Positions 36,335 through 49,495 of a stretch of DNA of 64,000 nucleotides are shown in pieces (the stretch's first letter is position 1; every line of letters begins with the position of its first letter). The stretch covers positions 372,001 through 436,000 of the forward strand of contig JAFCIZ010000007.1 of NCBI GenBank assembly GCA_017871115.1. The letters run 5' to 3'. The position numbers and the translations under genes were made by a program. This DNA is from Cunninghamella blakesleeana (Eukaryota > Mucoromycota > Mucoromycetes > Mucorales > Cunninghamellaceae). A model generated the notes under the pieces. It had not been told where the DNA came from. It did not search any database and was given only the letters and a program-made list of their open reading frames with translations.

Positions 36335-37701
36335 ATGAATAATACACGACACAATTTATCAAAACTACTGTCATATAGAAAAGTTTTAGAAAACCGATTT
36401 TATAATAATAGTCAGAGAAGAGGTTTTATTGCTTCCCGTTATTTATTACACTCAGAAGCTTATGAAAAAAATAACAACAATAAAGATAATACTTTTAAAC
36501 CCGATCCTTTTCAATTTCGTAAGCTAACTTATTTTAATTTTATATATACATACATATATGTATAAATATGAACCACCAGTTTATTAATGTGTTTATTTTT
36601 GGTATTTTGTATTTCTCTCTTTTTTATTATTATTAGCTTGGTTATTAAGTAGCTCACCACCTAGAATTAAAGATTATCCTTATATTAAAGCACCTTCAGA
36701 TTGGGGATTTTTAAATATTTTACCAGTCAAACTACAGCATGCGCTTTGTCGATGGTTAGGTTATAGAATGTTACAGTTAAATATGGGTGATAATTATTTT
36801 CCAGATCAGTTCTTACTTGGAGGTAAAATATTCATATAAAAAATTATCGTAAAATCCTTTTTTTCTTTTAAAAAAGAAAGAATTTTATTGGGAAAGAGTA
36901 TATGATTAAAATAATATTGTCTCTCTCTTTTTTTTATTTTATAAAGCTAGTCTAGGTACAAGAAAGACTTTGGAGAATATATCAAGATTCTTAACCAATC
37001 CAAACGAGGAAACTATGGAAGAAGTAAACAATTTAATTTCACCAACATTAGGAAAAGCATTGTTAGGCAAAGCAGAAGGTGCCTTTGCAGTGCAAGACAA
37101 GATCTCGATCAGTCTACCTCAAATTTATGATTGTCGTGTAGGGGATATTTGGGTTACATTAGGGAATCAAGATGCTTTACGATCACCAAAAAAATTTGAA
37201 ATGCTAAAATGGATGACATTAGTGGTTGCCTTAAGACGATCGACAATGGATGAAATAGAAGAACCTTTTACTGAATTTAGGAAACGGGTTGGCCAAGGGT
37301 TAATGGAGGGTGCTCATATAGCGATTGATGTAGAAATTGATGCCGATGTACGTTATCAAATTATAAGACCTACTACTACCACTACCACCACCGTCACCAA
37401 TAACCAGCATTCAGTAGAAAAAAATAAACGGTGCGATAATGAAGATAATACTGATAATATTGGCCAAGGAAGCACAAAAAGTAGTGATGAAGTGATATTA
37501 TTTGATGAAGGTAGACGCACGTTACTAATAAGATTTGAATCGCCTTACTTTGTGCCTGCTAGTGCTATGGTAACTGGTCGTGATGAATATACTGGTGAAC
37601 CTATTAATGATTGGAGTTTTCGTATAGCTGATATTGATCAATTAGTAGAAAAACAACAATTAGACAATGAATATAATCACGATGACGATGATGATGAATA
37701 A
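36335..37701 (+). CDS. Mitochondrial Tim44-like domain protein (Mba1/mL45-like)
   Basis: Three exons, 36335-36518, 36637-36822 and 36947-37701, join in frame to 374 aa. The N-terminus is basic, Ser/Asn-rich and poor in acids, consistent with a mitochondrial presequence. The middle has DYPYIKAPSDWGFLNILPVK and WLGYRML, then a Tim44-like region about residues 130-240 (TLENISRFL...LVVALRRS). In this superfamily Tim44 works in protein import, while Mba1 and mL45 anchor mitochondrial ribosomes to the inner membrane; this protein resembles the latter more, but the assignment within the family is inference. A Thr run and acidic insert interrupt the C-terminal half, and the C-terminus is Asp-rich. 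Confidence 0.7.
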
Positions 37702-38058
37702 AAAATAAAAGTTCTCAATATAAAAATAAAAATGTAGTTATATATATATATCAACCGTTATTTTTTTTTTAAAAGTATATTCACTTGTATATGTAAAATA
37801 TTATTATTTATTATAATTCATACCGAGTATATTCATAAATAGTAAACTAATAGAAGTACAGTTATCAAAGATAAAAAAAAAATGTATTATATATAAATAC
37901 ATACTATAAGTATTATATCTATATATATGTATATATATAAAAGTAAGTGATGCAATTATAAATGGAAAATAAATGTAGATGAGAGTATAGTTAAATAAAT
38001 AATAATAATAATAATTAAAAATATAATAGAATAGAGAGAGTATGATCCAAATTAAATA
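37702..38058. other. Convergent intergenic region
   Basis: AT-rich sequence between the 3' ends of the Tim44-like gene and the Bem1 homologue. It contains AATAAA at about 37966 and 37708 that could serve as polyadenylation signals. Nothing else is seen. Confidence 0.5.
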
Positions 38059-40270
38059 TTATTCTGCATAAACAGTTAATTTTCCAAGTTTGATTGCCAT
38101 CGCAAAAGCTTCTTCCATATCAAGTTCTGTTTCCAAAGGCAATCTATCTTTACTAGCTTCGGCCTTATATTGTAAACTTACATCATGCCCTAAACGGTCA
38201 TTGATTTTCGATTGTAACGTTGTTAATGTACTATTTAATGGTACTTTGATAGCAATGATATCATCCTTATGTATAATTTTCACTTTAATGGTTCCAGGTG
38301 TAAGGGTGCTATTTTGTGTATTTTGTGCTGTCATGGTTTGGCTTTCTTCATTGATTAAATGTGTCAGAGTGGTATTAGATATAGGTACATGTTGTTGGTG
38401 ATGTTGTATATTGTTATTATTATAATTGTTATTATTTTGAATGATGTTGTTATGATGACTATTATTGTTGCTATTCACCCGAGGATCTTTTTCTGTTTCA
38501 ACATCACCTTCATGGATACCAAATAATTGATTTTGTACTAATGAGCATTGTGATAAATAAGGGGGTAGTGCTAATAATTCATGACAATATTTATCCAAAT
38601 CGGCTTGACGTTCAGCTAAAAATAAATATTAAAAAATAATTAAAACAGGTTTTAATCCAATTTGTTTATTGTATTTAATATTAAAGTGTTTTATCCTTTT
38701 TCCTTTTTCATCCTCTCACCTGTTACTTCTTCATCTACTTGAGTTAAAGGACCAGGCATATATGGTAATATTCTTTCACGATCTTCCTTTCCAGCTTCTA
38801 CAGGAAATTCATGTAATAAATTAATTTGAAAGTCATAAAAATCTAATAAGAGAAAATGAAAAATAAATAAATTAGTCAATTAACGTGATCTATTCCTTAC
38901 ACTATTTATAGTATTCTTATTCTTATTCTAAAAAAAATTACCTTCATATAATCTATAAAGTATGCGGTGTTTTCCGTTATCCAAACGTGCATAAACAATA
39001 AACCAAAATTGATCACCCTCTAAAATAAAAGAATCCATATTTGCTGATATCACCATTGGTTCCTTTGTGGATGAATGTGAACGTCGATCATTATTGTTAT
39101 TATCCATTATAGAAGATTGAGATAAATGCTGTTGTGGGTGAGTAGAATCGTAATAGTCTTCACCACTATAATGGTGTGATTGTTGCTGTTGTTGTTGATA
39201 TGATTGTTGCTGACGTTGTTGTTGTTGACCAGATGAAGAAAGTGATGAAGAAGATGAAGATACTGATGTAGTAAGTCCATTAATGTTGATTTTTTCGCCT
39301 AAAGGTATACTTGTTGCTTCATAACCTTGTGTCATTTTTTTCCATTCTTCTACTTTTGGTATAGGAGCTGCTGAAGTTTGCATTAAATCACCAACGTTAT
39401 TGATAGTACGTCCTGTTACAGCATCACGAATCTCTACAAATGAGACAGGTATTAATCCAGGTCCTCCTAACCGTCCAATGGGTTTAGCGACAAACCATTC
39501 TAAGTTTGATTGTGCTATGACTATAATAGGCTCTCCAGCTTTGGCATCTAATTCGTCTGATCTTTCTGCTTGAAAATCATATAAAACTATTCCATATAAC
39601 GGTTGCATTTTTTTATTCATACCTAACATAGTAATAATAATAATAATAATAATAATGATAAAGATAGAAAAGAAGAATAAATATTCAGGGAGTTTTAGTT
39701 TTTCTGTATATTATGTATATATATCTTTTTATTTGTTTTTATTTATTTACCTTGAATATCTTCTATGAAACCAGAATCTTGTTTTTGTTCTTGGTGATGG
39801 TATTGCTGTTGTTGTGGTTGTGATTGCTGCTGTTGCTGTTGTTGATGATTAAGAGAAGAAGGAAAAGAAGGTGATTTAGAAGTAGTATTAATAGAAGAGG
39901 AAGAAGAAGAAGAAGTAGAAGAAGGAAGAGGAGGAGGTAAAGTATCCAATTGCCTTTCGTTTTTTTCCAAGACTTGAAAATAGCTTACTGGGACAATACC
40001 TCGTGAATTGGAGACAGGATTACAAGCTTCATACCACCTTTGATCATTTTCATTACCAGTAACGTGAAAGAAATCCCCTCTTCGAAAGGAGAGTTCACGA
40101 GGACTTTGAGCTTGATAATCATAAAGAGCTTTGATGACTTTTTTTGGTGTTGCTAGAGATGCATTATGAGTTGGTAAACTAACAGGTGTAGATATTTTAT
40201 TTTTAACAACGGAAAGTCTAGCTGTTCTAAGACTTTTGGGTGGTTTAACTTTTTCTTTTGTATGATTCAT
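38059..40270 (-). CDS. Bem1/Scd2 polarity scaffold (SH3-SH3-PX-PB1)
   Basis: Four exons, 40270-39751, 39622-38942, 38842-38720 and 38615-38059, join in frame to 626 aa. The first SH3 (about residues 48-108) has ALYDYQAQSPRELSFRRGDFF; the second (about 180-240) has VLYDFQAERSDELDAKAGE. A PX domain spans the last three exons (FWFIVYARL, HRILYRLYEDFYDFQ, LPYMPGP, ERQADLDKYCHELL). The C-terminus is a PB1 domain with a conserved Lys (TIKVKIIHKDD) and the LQSKINDRLG stretch. Bem1/Scd2 links Cdc42, its exchange factor Cdc24 (through PB1) and PAK kinases at sites of polarised growth. Long Ser and Gln runs fill the linkers. Confidence 0.93.
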
Positions 40271-41263
40271 ATATATCTATAATATATATCTATATTTATT
40301 ATAATAGAATTATTATAAAACAATAATAAGCTACTAGAAAAAAAAAAAAGGAGAAAGAGAGAAAAAAAATTTTGAGTTGTTCCACACAATTTTTTTTAAA
40401 TTTTGTGCGCCAATGACGGAATTTTAAAATTTCAAAAATTGATTTTCATTTTGAATATGATTTTTTCAATCAAGTATTACTGAAAATATATATATCTTGC
40501 ACATATTTTCTTTAATTGATGAATCGTAGCTTTATTTTTTTAATATAATATAATATATAGAGTATCATTACTATTCACTTTGACGGCCCTTAAGTATTCA
40601 TTTTTTTAAAAGGAAGATTATTAACATTAAATAATTAATATATAATTATGATAATAAAACTTTAAATTTTCTTATATTAATTTTGATATATAATTGTCAT
40701 TTTTTTATTTTATATTTAATTATTATATGTAGACCATGAGATAATCAATTTTTACTTTAGAAAAAAAAAAGTCATATTAAAAATTTTATCAAATTGACTC
40801 TTTACTCTAATTTTATTTATTAATTTGTAGTTTCTTTTATTCTATCACTTTTTCGCATCAGGATTATATGTATGTTTTTTTTTTTGTAATGAAATTATGG
40901 GTAAATTTCTAGACCGTTAGGAGGAATTTTAATTTAAAAGAATATATGTTACCAAATTCTTGGTTTCATTTGGATAATAGCAATTTTTTGGTGATATCTT
41001 ATTTCCTTTTCCTTTCCTTAACCCTTTCCTTTTTTCCTTTTTTATGTAATCAAAACAGTAGATCCTCGGTATATTAAATGGGCCCCATTAGTACTATTTA
41101 TTATGTAGGAGATCATTTTAAATGGTCAATTTCTTTATTTAAACAATTATATTGAAAAGAAAAGCAATTAATAAAATAGGCTTTTTGTGATGTTGATGAC
41201 AAAATAAAAATAAATAAATAATAATAATAATGGAGCAATGGTGATCTGAAAGTTACCTTCAAT
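40271..41263. other. AT-rich intergenic sequence
   Basis: The 5' region of the Bem1 homologue and 3' flank of the first small secreted peptide gene. No ORF or RNA is supportable. A polypyrimidine stretch (TTCCTTTTCCTTTCCTTAACC near 41002) is the only structured piece. Confidence 0.6.
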
Positions 41264-41500
41264 TTAATTTGGTCTACATATACCTCCATATAAGGGAATA
41301 CTTCGACATTTACCACTACAGCAATGACTATTAATTTTATATTTTTATATAAATATATTCTAGTTTATGATCAATTCACTAGTATCATTATTATTCAATA
41401 AAAAAAACTACCTATCAAATAAACAGTTTGAATTATCAGGATTGCAACCATAGGTATTTTGGATAAATACGACAATAAAAAGGAATAACACAATAGTCAT
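41264..41500 (-). CDS. Small secreted cystine-knot-like peptide, two exons
   Basis: Exons 41500-41412 and 41327-41264 give 50 aa, with a GTAG...TTAATAG intron of 84 bp. A hydrophobic signal peptide (about residues 1-18) is followed by a 32-residue mature region. Six Cys are spaced C-x6-C-x5-C-C-x3-C-x9-C, which fits the inhibitor cystine knot (knottin) pattern. The mature end (IPLYGGICRPN) is similar to its neighbour at 41806-42012 (LPLNGAICLRP), so the two are tandem paralogues. Function unknown: candidates are defence, signalling or effector peptides. It is too small for ordinary gene finders and the intron hides it. Confidence 0.8.
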
Positions 41501-41805
41501 CTTGATATGCTTTTTAAAAGAAAAGGGACAATTCATGTTTGATATTTTTTAAAAATAAATTTAAAATAAAAAAAAATGGTGATAGAGAAAAGATAAAAAT
41601 GTTTGATTGAAAACAAGAGAAGTTTTTTTTATTTCGTTTTATATTCATATATTCTAACAATCAATATATCTTTATGCGTATATTGTATTAAAAAAAGGAA
41701 AAATATTAATAAAAAGTTATATATATCGAATAATCAAAGCAATAATCCAAAGTTCCATATATAATGAACTGCTTATCTATTAATTGTATAGCTTCAAGTA
41801 ACCAT

Positions 41806-42012
41806 TCAACTACGAGGGCGTAAACAAATAGCTCCATTCAAAGGAAGTACGGTACAACGATGGCCTTTACAGCATTGGTCGTCTGCTGTACAGCCTTTAA
41901 GAGTCCCTTGACACCCAGATACGTTCATAGCAAAACAGATCAATATTAATAATAAAAAGACAACAAACATAGTATTAGAGGAAGGTGAAGAATTTTTTTT
42001 TTCTTGAGCCAT
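41806..42012 (-). CDS. Small secreted cystine-knot-like peptide, intronless
   Basis: A 68-aa protein. After a polar N-terminus, a hydrophobic core (about 15-33, FVVFLLLILICFAM) is a signal peptide; translation could also start at Met15, giving a more typical signal. The mature part of about 35 residues has six Cys spaced C-x6-C-x5-C-C-x4-C-x9-C, again a knottin pattern. It lies 305 bp upstream of the paralogue and on the same strand. It lacks the intron found in that copy. Confidence 0.82.
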   Translation of the reverse strand: MAQEKKNSSPSSNTMFVVFLLLILICFAMNVSGCQGTLKGCTADDQCCKGHRCTVLPLNGAICLRPRS

Positions 42013-42441
42013 TTTGAAAAAATAAAGAATAGTAAAATGATGGATTAGGGGTTTTTTAAAAAAAAATTATTTATATATGTGATTTCAATACGTATTTCAT
42101 TATTCTTTTTAATACAGAAAAAATTTACTATATTAAGGAAATTATATGTATTCATTAAATGAACCAATAATTAAAAAGTATATTTAATATTTATACGATC
42201 TCAAACCAAAGACTTTTTATTGTTCTAATATAGTTTTATTATATATCTTTATATATATATGATAATAGAAATAATAGATTAAATAATATAAATAACAGTA
42301 ATAATAATAAAATACAAAGTAAATATGTTCATAATAATACTTATATTAATACTTATACATTCATATAAATATATAGGTAGTGAATAGATAATTTATGGGA
42401 TCCCAAAAAATAAAAAATAAAAAAAGGCGTTTCCCTATTTT
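42013..42441. other. Intergenic sequence
   Basis: AT-rich, 429 bp, between a secreted-peptide gene and the 3' end of the membrane-protein gene. No feature beyond short AT repeats. Confidence 0.5.
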
Positions 42442-44704
42442 TTATACATGTATTTCATTTTCATTGTCTGGTTGTAGTGATTCTTGTTTTTGGTTGTAAA
42501 TGCAATAGATTAAAGTAAATAAAGCAATGATAAAACACCAACCACCAATAATAATACAGAAAACAGTCAATGAACCAAGACTTTGTACCGCGTTGGATTC
42601 ACTAAGAATAGCTACTAAAATAGATGTCCATAATATACAGCAAAATGAAGCTGTTCTAAAAAAATTAACCTTAGAAGTTAATATTAAAAAGTAAATATAG
42701 AAAAAATAATACCAATTAGTTAATTATATGTAAAAAAATCATGTACATATATATATATATATATATAATATAATATAATATAATATAATATAATATAATA
42801 TAATATAATATAATATAAACACTTACTATATCAACATAACATGGTTTTGCTTTAATATTATAACAAATCATTGTTAATAAAATAATGATTGATAAAATAG
42901 CTCGCATTCTATTTTGTTTCGTTGTCGATTCCACTAGAAGAAATACAATAGCAAGAAGTAATCCTATAAGGAAATAAAAAAATAAAAAAAAGAATTATAT
43001 TATTTAATGTTTCCACTCTTATTATTTTAATTATTTTATAATAAATTTATATAAAATTTTATTTTTACCCATATTTTTAATAAAAGCCACACTTATTGAT
43101 TTAAATGCAATTTCATTTTGTTTAGGTATTCGCTCATAGCTGGTTAAAAATATGGTCATAAGAAAATAAGCAAAAGCATATCCAAGTAGAGATAGCCATA
43201 AATAAAGTTGTTGCGATATATTAGGAGCGTGACAACGTAAAGTAGGAGCAAAATCATTTGTATTCACATTTAAAGATTGACAGGCTGCTGAACTAACAAA
43301 AGTGGTCTGTGAAAATAAATAAATAAGTACATGAATATTAGAAATTTTGCTTTATATAAGAGGATTGCTAGTTTAAATATGTTTCCTACCAATAATGGGA
43401 TATATAATAAAGTCTATGTTTTTTTTTAAAAAAAAAAAAATGATTAATGCTTATCCGATCCATTATTTTTATTAGTTTTACAAATATTATTATTATATTT
43501 ATATATATCTATATTATCTTATTAAAAAAAAGCTTACAACTACAGGAATACACCACCTCACCCAGCGGTTTGGAAATCGATAAGGTTTCCAATAATTGAT
43601 TCCATGAACAAGGCAAGCAATAATCAAACTAAGCATAGTAATAGCAAAAGCTGCCCACACTGTATAAGTATACCAAACGGGTGTTCTCATGCCATCCAGC
43701 ATAATACCTCCCACATTTAAAAAAATAGATAAAAACCGATGGAATTGTGAATTTACAGAAGAATCATCGTCAAAGGTATTGATTGTCATCAAATCACGCA
43801 AAGGAAAAGTCAATAATTGAAAAAATTCTATAATTAAAATTAACAATTGAATCCAATTGGACCACATGGAAGTATCCCATCGTGGAAAGTGTGTTTTATA
43901 AATAGCATTTATATGTGCATCACTATTTCCCCAAAAAAACCTCCTTTTGCAATAATAATAATGTTGACGTGTGATTAAAAAAAGGTTAATACATAGCACA
44001 AAAACAAAAAGACCAGCCTGTAATGTGACGGATGTATCATCGGTGATAGTTATATTAGTGATGGTGATAAGGAGTAATATTAAGGATACCAATATACCAA
44101 GAAGACATAAAATAGAAAAGGAATGATGGAATCGATGAAACCATACTTTTTGATGTTCACGAGATATGAAATGGCATGGTTGTTGTTGGTAATGATCGCG
44201 ATATTGTGAAGTAGTTATATAAGTAGATAAAATAGGCGGTACGTTTTTATTTTGTTTTAGTTGTGAAGGTAAAGGATTGTGTATTGGTATATTTCTCTTT
44301 TTAGAAGGTATAGTATGGTCATTAGAATGTGGATGAAATTGATTTTTATGATTCATTGTTGAATTATGGGAAGAGGAAAAAGTGATAAAAAAAGTGCCTT
44401 TCCATATAACAATAAGTAAACCTATTAAAGGAAGTTTAAACACGGCTTTAATTTGTTCTTTTAAATTTTCAACTAGCTGATCTATTTCTTTTTGTCTTTC
44501 TAATTCATCTTCACTTCGTTGTTGAGAGGACACTTTATGCCATTCCGTAAACCAAAAATAAATGATGAATGAAATAATTAATAATATAATGATGGAAAAG
44601 AATAGTATAATGGATATTAAATCATTAGATGTTGAGCCTGGTGAGTTTGTGGATTGTTGCTGATAAGATGCATATCCGATAGATAGAGTTGTATTAGTGA
44701 CCAT
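42442..44704 (-). CDS. Unrecognised multi-pass membrane protein
   Basis: Exons 44704-43538, 43306-43069, 42963-42827 and 42669-42442 join in frame to 589 aa. I do not recognise the family. An N-terminal transmembrane helix (about 28-50) is followed by a charged amphipathic segment (QRSEDELERQKEIDQLVENLKEQ), then a second hydrophobic stretch. After a His/Asn/Gln-rich loop come at least seven further hydrophobic segments, spread over all four exons, and an acidic C-terminal tail. A receptor-like or transporter-like topology is possible, but no signature motif is present. The intron-4 acceptor is AAG at 42671-42670; the stronger TAG nearby would break the frame. It is divergent with BRN1. Confidence 0.72.
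42767..42817. repeat. TAATA pentanucleotide microsatellite in an intron
   Basis: About ten tandem TAATA units lie in the third intron of the membrane-protein gene, next to a TA dinucleotide run. Confidence 0.85.
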
Positions 44705-45708
44705 AATTTAATCCATTCACTTTTTTAATTTATTTTTATTTTTATAATCAAAAGTAAATAAATAATATATAAATATAGAATAAAAAGAAAGAAAGAAAGA
44801 AAGAAAGAAGAGAAACTATTGTTATTGTTGTTCTTTTTAGTTTGGCTTTAATATAATTGGATTTTTTTTTTTGGTGATTTACCCATTTATTCCCTTTTTT
44901 GGAAGTTGTTTTTCATACATTAGTACAGAAAAGTATTCTAGACCACCTAAACTTAAAAAGTTTGTTAAAAAATGGCATATTGGTCGAACCAAAATTTACT
45001 CTCTTTGCTTCTTATTATTAAGAGTTGGTTGGTTGGTTTATTTTTTATAATATTCTTTTAAATATATATGTTTTTTGCTAATTTTTAATATTATGAATAT
45101 AATAATAATAACAATAAAAACAAAAATATCGGTTTAGCTTTTATTTCTAAGTATAATAATCTATGTATTATATATATAGCAATCATTTCTATTTATTCAC
45201 ATTCATAGCATTCAATATGTAAAAAAAAGATCTTTATAGTTTAAATATATGTCTTTTTATTGCTCTAAAAAATTATAATCAATAGTGCAAATATATAATA
45301 GTAGTTTTGCACGTTAATAGTTTAAAAATGATATTAATAATATAGCATATGAAAATGACTTTTTTTTTTTTTGTTTAAGAATAGGTTTATAAAAAAAGAT
45401 GCTCGTTTAATATAATGAAGTAACTAAATTATAAAGTAATACCAAGTTAAAATGATAAAGAGTTGTTGAAAAAAATAGGATTTAAATTTTTTTTCGGAGG
45501 CCGATTTTTTTTTCTTTCCTCTTTATCTCTTTTAAAAAAATTATAGTTACGATACTATCGTATTTTTATATATATTTGTATATTAAAAATTAATATAATA
45601 TATATATATATATATAATATAAATATATACAAATTTATATAAAGCTAAAGTTCAAAAATTATAATATTATATAAATTTATATATCAATAATCCAATTTTA
45701 TTTTCACC
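44705..45708. promoter_or_regulatory. Divergent intergenic region, membrane protein / BRN1
   Basis: One kilobase of AT-rich sequence between two divergent starts. It holds a (GAAA)n run at about 44788-44807 and T tracts. No ORF of note and no clear TATA box next to either gene. Confidence 0.45.
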
Positions 45709-45979
45709 ATGTTACAAAAACGCAGTCGTGACCAACAATCTGAAAGTAGTCGTGATCGCTTAACAAGGAACGTCTTATCACGCCAAACTAATCCTCAAGT
45801 ACGATCAACAATGGATATGCCATCTCAGCTACCTGTTGTAGGAACTGCAACACCTGAACAAATGTATTCTAATTTTGAAGAATGGATTAAAATGGCTACT
45901 GATAATGTAAAAGCAAAAATAAAATAATTGATAATCAATATATATATATATCTTTATTTATCGTCATTTATTTTAAATC

Positions 45980-46013
<34 letters not shown>

Positions 46014-48823
46014 TTATTTATAGAAAATTAATGCAGCAAATAGTTGGAATTTTGCTCTTATTGATTACTTTCATGAAATGACTTTTATTCGGGAAGGTGA
46101 TAGTATTAATTTCCAACGCGCCTCGTGTACTTTGGATGGTTGTGTCAAAATTTATACTTCAAGGGTTGATTCTGTAGCTTCTGAAACTGGAAAACTCCTC
46201 ACTGGGTTAGCAGATAGTTCTAGTAAGTCAATTATATATACATACATATCAATATCAATGTATACTTATTATTTTATGATGTGTACTGGTGATATATGTG
46301 TGTTTGTGTATATTTATTTTATTATTATTAGAAGATGGTAGTGATGAGCTTGATATGGACCGTGAAGAAGGGTACGAACGCAGAGCACGTCGCCGGGTAA
46401 TTAATGAATAATAGCAGTATTAATGATAATGATTATGATACATTTTCTTATTTTTTTTACACATTTACATTCTTTACATATATGCATTATAATAATTTAA
46501 ATACATAATAGAACAATCGATCTGAATCAACTCTTCTTAAAGATTTTTCCAGTATAGCATTAAAAAAATTAGATGTCGATTTTTCAGTAGATCCTCTTTT
46601 CAAGAAAACATCAGCTGATTTTGATGAAGGAGGTGCTCGTGGGTTATTACTTAATCATTTAAATTTGGATCAGGATTGTAAAATTATTTTCGATTCATCG
46701 GATGCAAGGCCAGAAGATGATGATGATCATGGTGTTAATATAACGACAGATCAACAATTACAGCAGCCAACTGATTTAGCAATAAAAGCAGCAAATACTA
46801 TAAGTACTATATTTAACGATAAAGATAATGAAAGCGACGAAAACAAGGATGAAGAAAGTAAAGGAAATGGGGATATATCAGAAGTTAATAACAATAACGA
46901 TAAAGATGAAAAAATGGAAGGTGACAATGATAATGATAGAGATATAAATGAAGTTGAAAAATTTCATAATCAACTCCAAATGGGTAGTCAGTTAATAATG
47001 TTCGATGACCCAAGTGAACAAGTTCTTGATACTCAAGAAGTAATTGATATATCTAATTTAAAAGGTAATACTAGTAATGGGGAAAAGAATAATTAATAAT
47101 ATAATGTATAATAATTAATAAATAAATTATAACTTTGAAATTTATAAACCCTTTTTTTTTTGTTTTATTTATATTATTAGCCAAAATTCCATCTGGCGAT
47201 TTATTTAACGACCTTCAAATCTGCCCAACGTTATTGGATATTGATTTCTTTTCGGAAAATGCCATTATACCTAATCTTGATCACCCGGACGATATAAACA
47301 AAGATAAAGATGAAGTTATGACAGATTTAAATAATGATACGGATAATAATGAAAATCCTGTAACAGATGAATATGATTATGGGTTTGATGCATTTGATTT
47401 TAATGATGGTGATGATGATAACGCTAATGATAATGATGCAGGTGAATTAATGGATCCTTTTGCTAATGATGCAGAAGACGAAGAAGATAATAACCAGCAA
47501 CATCATAAGGAAATTGGAGATGATCACGACAATGGCAATGGTGGAGATGATAATAGTAATAAAGACGAGAAGGATATAGCGTCAGGAAATATATTTAAAT
47601 CACTCACAAGTAATCAGGAAAATGAATTATTTACTTACTTTGATACCACCTTATCTAAAAATTGGGCCGGCCCAGAACATTGGAAATTAAGAAAAATTAA
47701 AAAAGGTAATGCATACACATTCATATGTTTTATTTGTATATTTCTTTATTTTATTATCTTTTATATATATATATATATATAACATCTACTTTTATTTAAA
47801 TTAAATACTTTATTAACTCATTTGATTTTTTATATTTTATATTTTATATTTTATTTATTAGCCACTGTGAATGATTCTACTGAGCAACAAGAATTGCAAA
47901 ATGAAACTCGATCTCCAAAAAAGAAGAATACAGGATTTGTAATTGACTTTTTAGAAGGTGAAGACGTAAAAGAGTCTCAAATATTTGCACCAAGTAAAGT
48001 AAAAAGTACTTTACAGCATTTAAAAGATACTTCTGTAACAACATTACCTGATGATCAACATTTCTCTTCTAAACAGCTTTTATGTTATTATTTGAAACCT
48101 GCTATATTGGTAATATATATATATTTATAAATATATAGTTTACATATATCGTATCTTTATTAATTTTATTGCTACTATTTTTTTTTAAAAAAATAGATGA
48201 CTAGAAAGAAATTTAATAAGAATAAAATTGTGCCAGAAACACTTCCAGGCAATTCATATAAACAAAAAAAAAAAAAAAGAACATAATATAAATCAAAAGG
48301 TAATTTTTATTTATCTTTTTTTTAAATTAAATAGAACTTTCGGATAATGTACAAGCCCAAGATGATCATGATATTGACTTTGAACAAGATCCTGATGTAC
48401 AATTTTGGGCTGATCAACAACCAGACGATATTTTACAAGACCATGATGCGAATGATGCTTTGGATCGTAGTAAGTTTAATATATTTACTCCCTCTCTGTC
48501 TCTATATGTTTATATAATATTTATTGATTTGATTTGATTTTTATTTTTATCTTTTTTTTTAAAAAAAAATAGATACACTGACACCATTTGATGATATGCC
48601 TAGTTTCCAAGATACAATTTATGATGGATTGGATGATTATACCAATGATACTTCCGCTATATATGATGAGCAATTAATAACAAATCATCAGGTTAAAAAG
48701 ACAAAACCACCTTATGTTGATTATGCAAGAACTGCTAAGCGTGTTGATGTTAAAAAGCTTAAAGAAAATTTATGGAAGGCATTGACTATTAATTATAATG
48801 TAAGTTTTTTTATATATTTATAT

Positions 48824-48856
<33 letters not shown>

Positions 48857-49202
48857 TATACATATTTAACTGACCCAACTATTCATTACTATTATTTTTG
48901 TTTTTATTTTATCATATATATATAATTAGGATAAAGGTGATAGATTTTTTGGCGATCAAGTCCAGGGAGAAAAGAGGTTTACTGAAGTGATACACGATTT
49001 GAAAAAGATGTATTCAACAAAACTAATGAAAGATATATCGGTGCCATTTTGTTTTATTTGTTTATTACATTTAGCAAATGAAAAGAATTTAACAATTGCT
49101 GGTTTGGACAATGATGAGAATGATGAAGATCATGTCATTGGAGATGATGATTGGCTTTTAAATGAAGATAGATTAAATGAAATTAAAATTGTACAAAATT
49201 AA
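45709..49202 (+). CDS. BRN1: Condensin complex subunit 2 (kleisin, Brn1/NCAPH)
   Basis: Ten exons: 45709-45906, 46024-46222, 46332-46396, 46512-47064, 47181-47705, 47862-48109, 48197-48248, 48335-48469, 48573-48799 and 48930-49202. They sum to 2475 nt, 824 aa in one frame. Recognition is by the N-terminal EEW-KMATDN-KINAANSWNF, LDGCVKIYTSRVDSV, LKDFSSIALKKLDVDF-VDPLFKKTSADFDEGGARGLLLNHL, the middle FF-AGPEHWK block, and the C-terminal KKLKENLWKAL and ISVPFCFICLLHLANEKNL helices that bind the SMC subunit. As kleisin it bridges the Smc2-Smc4 heads and HEAT subunits for mitotic chromosome compaction. Exon 7 must end at a GC donor (48249) to stay open; continuing to the next GT donor meets an in-frame TAA after an A15 run. 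Acidic Asn/Asp inserts are long. Confidence 0.93.
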
Positions 49203-49495
49203 TTTTTTTTATTACTATTAGAATTTATAATCACATTCATTTTCTTCTTTTAAATCATAACATCATAAACCCTTGTTTATATTTTATATTTTATATCCAT
49301 ATTAATAATAATAACAATAATGAAAAAATGATTTATACATGATAATATTACGCATATAAAGAAGAATAATATTAGAAAGAGCGAAAAAGGGTATATAATT
49401 ACTAAATGAAAATAATATATAGCTATACAGTAATATTAATAATAATAATAATAATAATAATAAATATGATTGTTGTATATATTATATTATTATTA

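Noticed and set aside
41113..41316. 67-aa minus-strand ORF overlapping the first knottin gene
   Set aside because: It is a different frame of the second exon. The spliced frame gives a signal peptide and six ordered Cys.
48197..48300. BRN1 as a pseudogene or as two genes split at the TAA in exon 7
   Set aside because: A GC-AG intron removes the A tract and stop, and all ten exons then sum to one frame.
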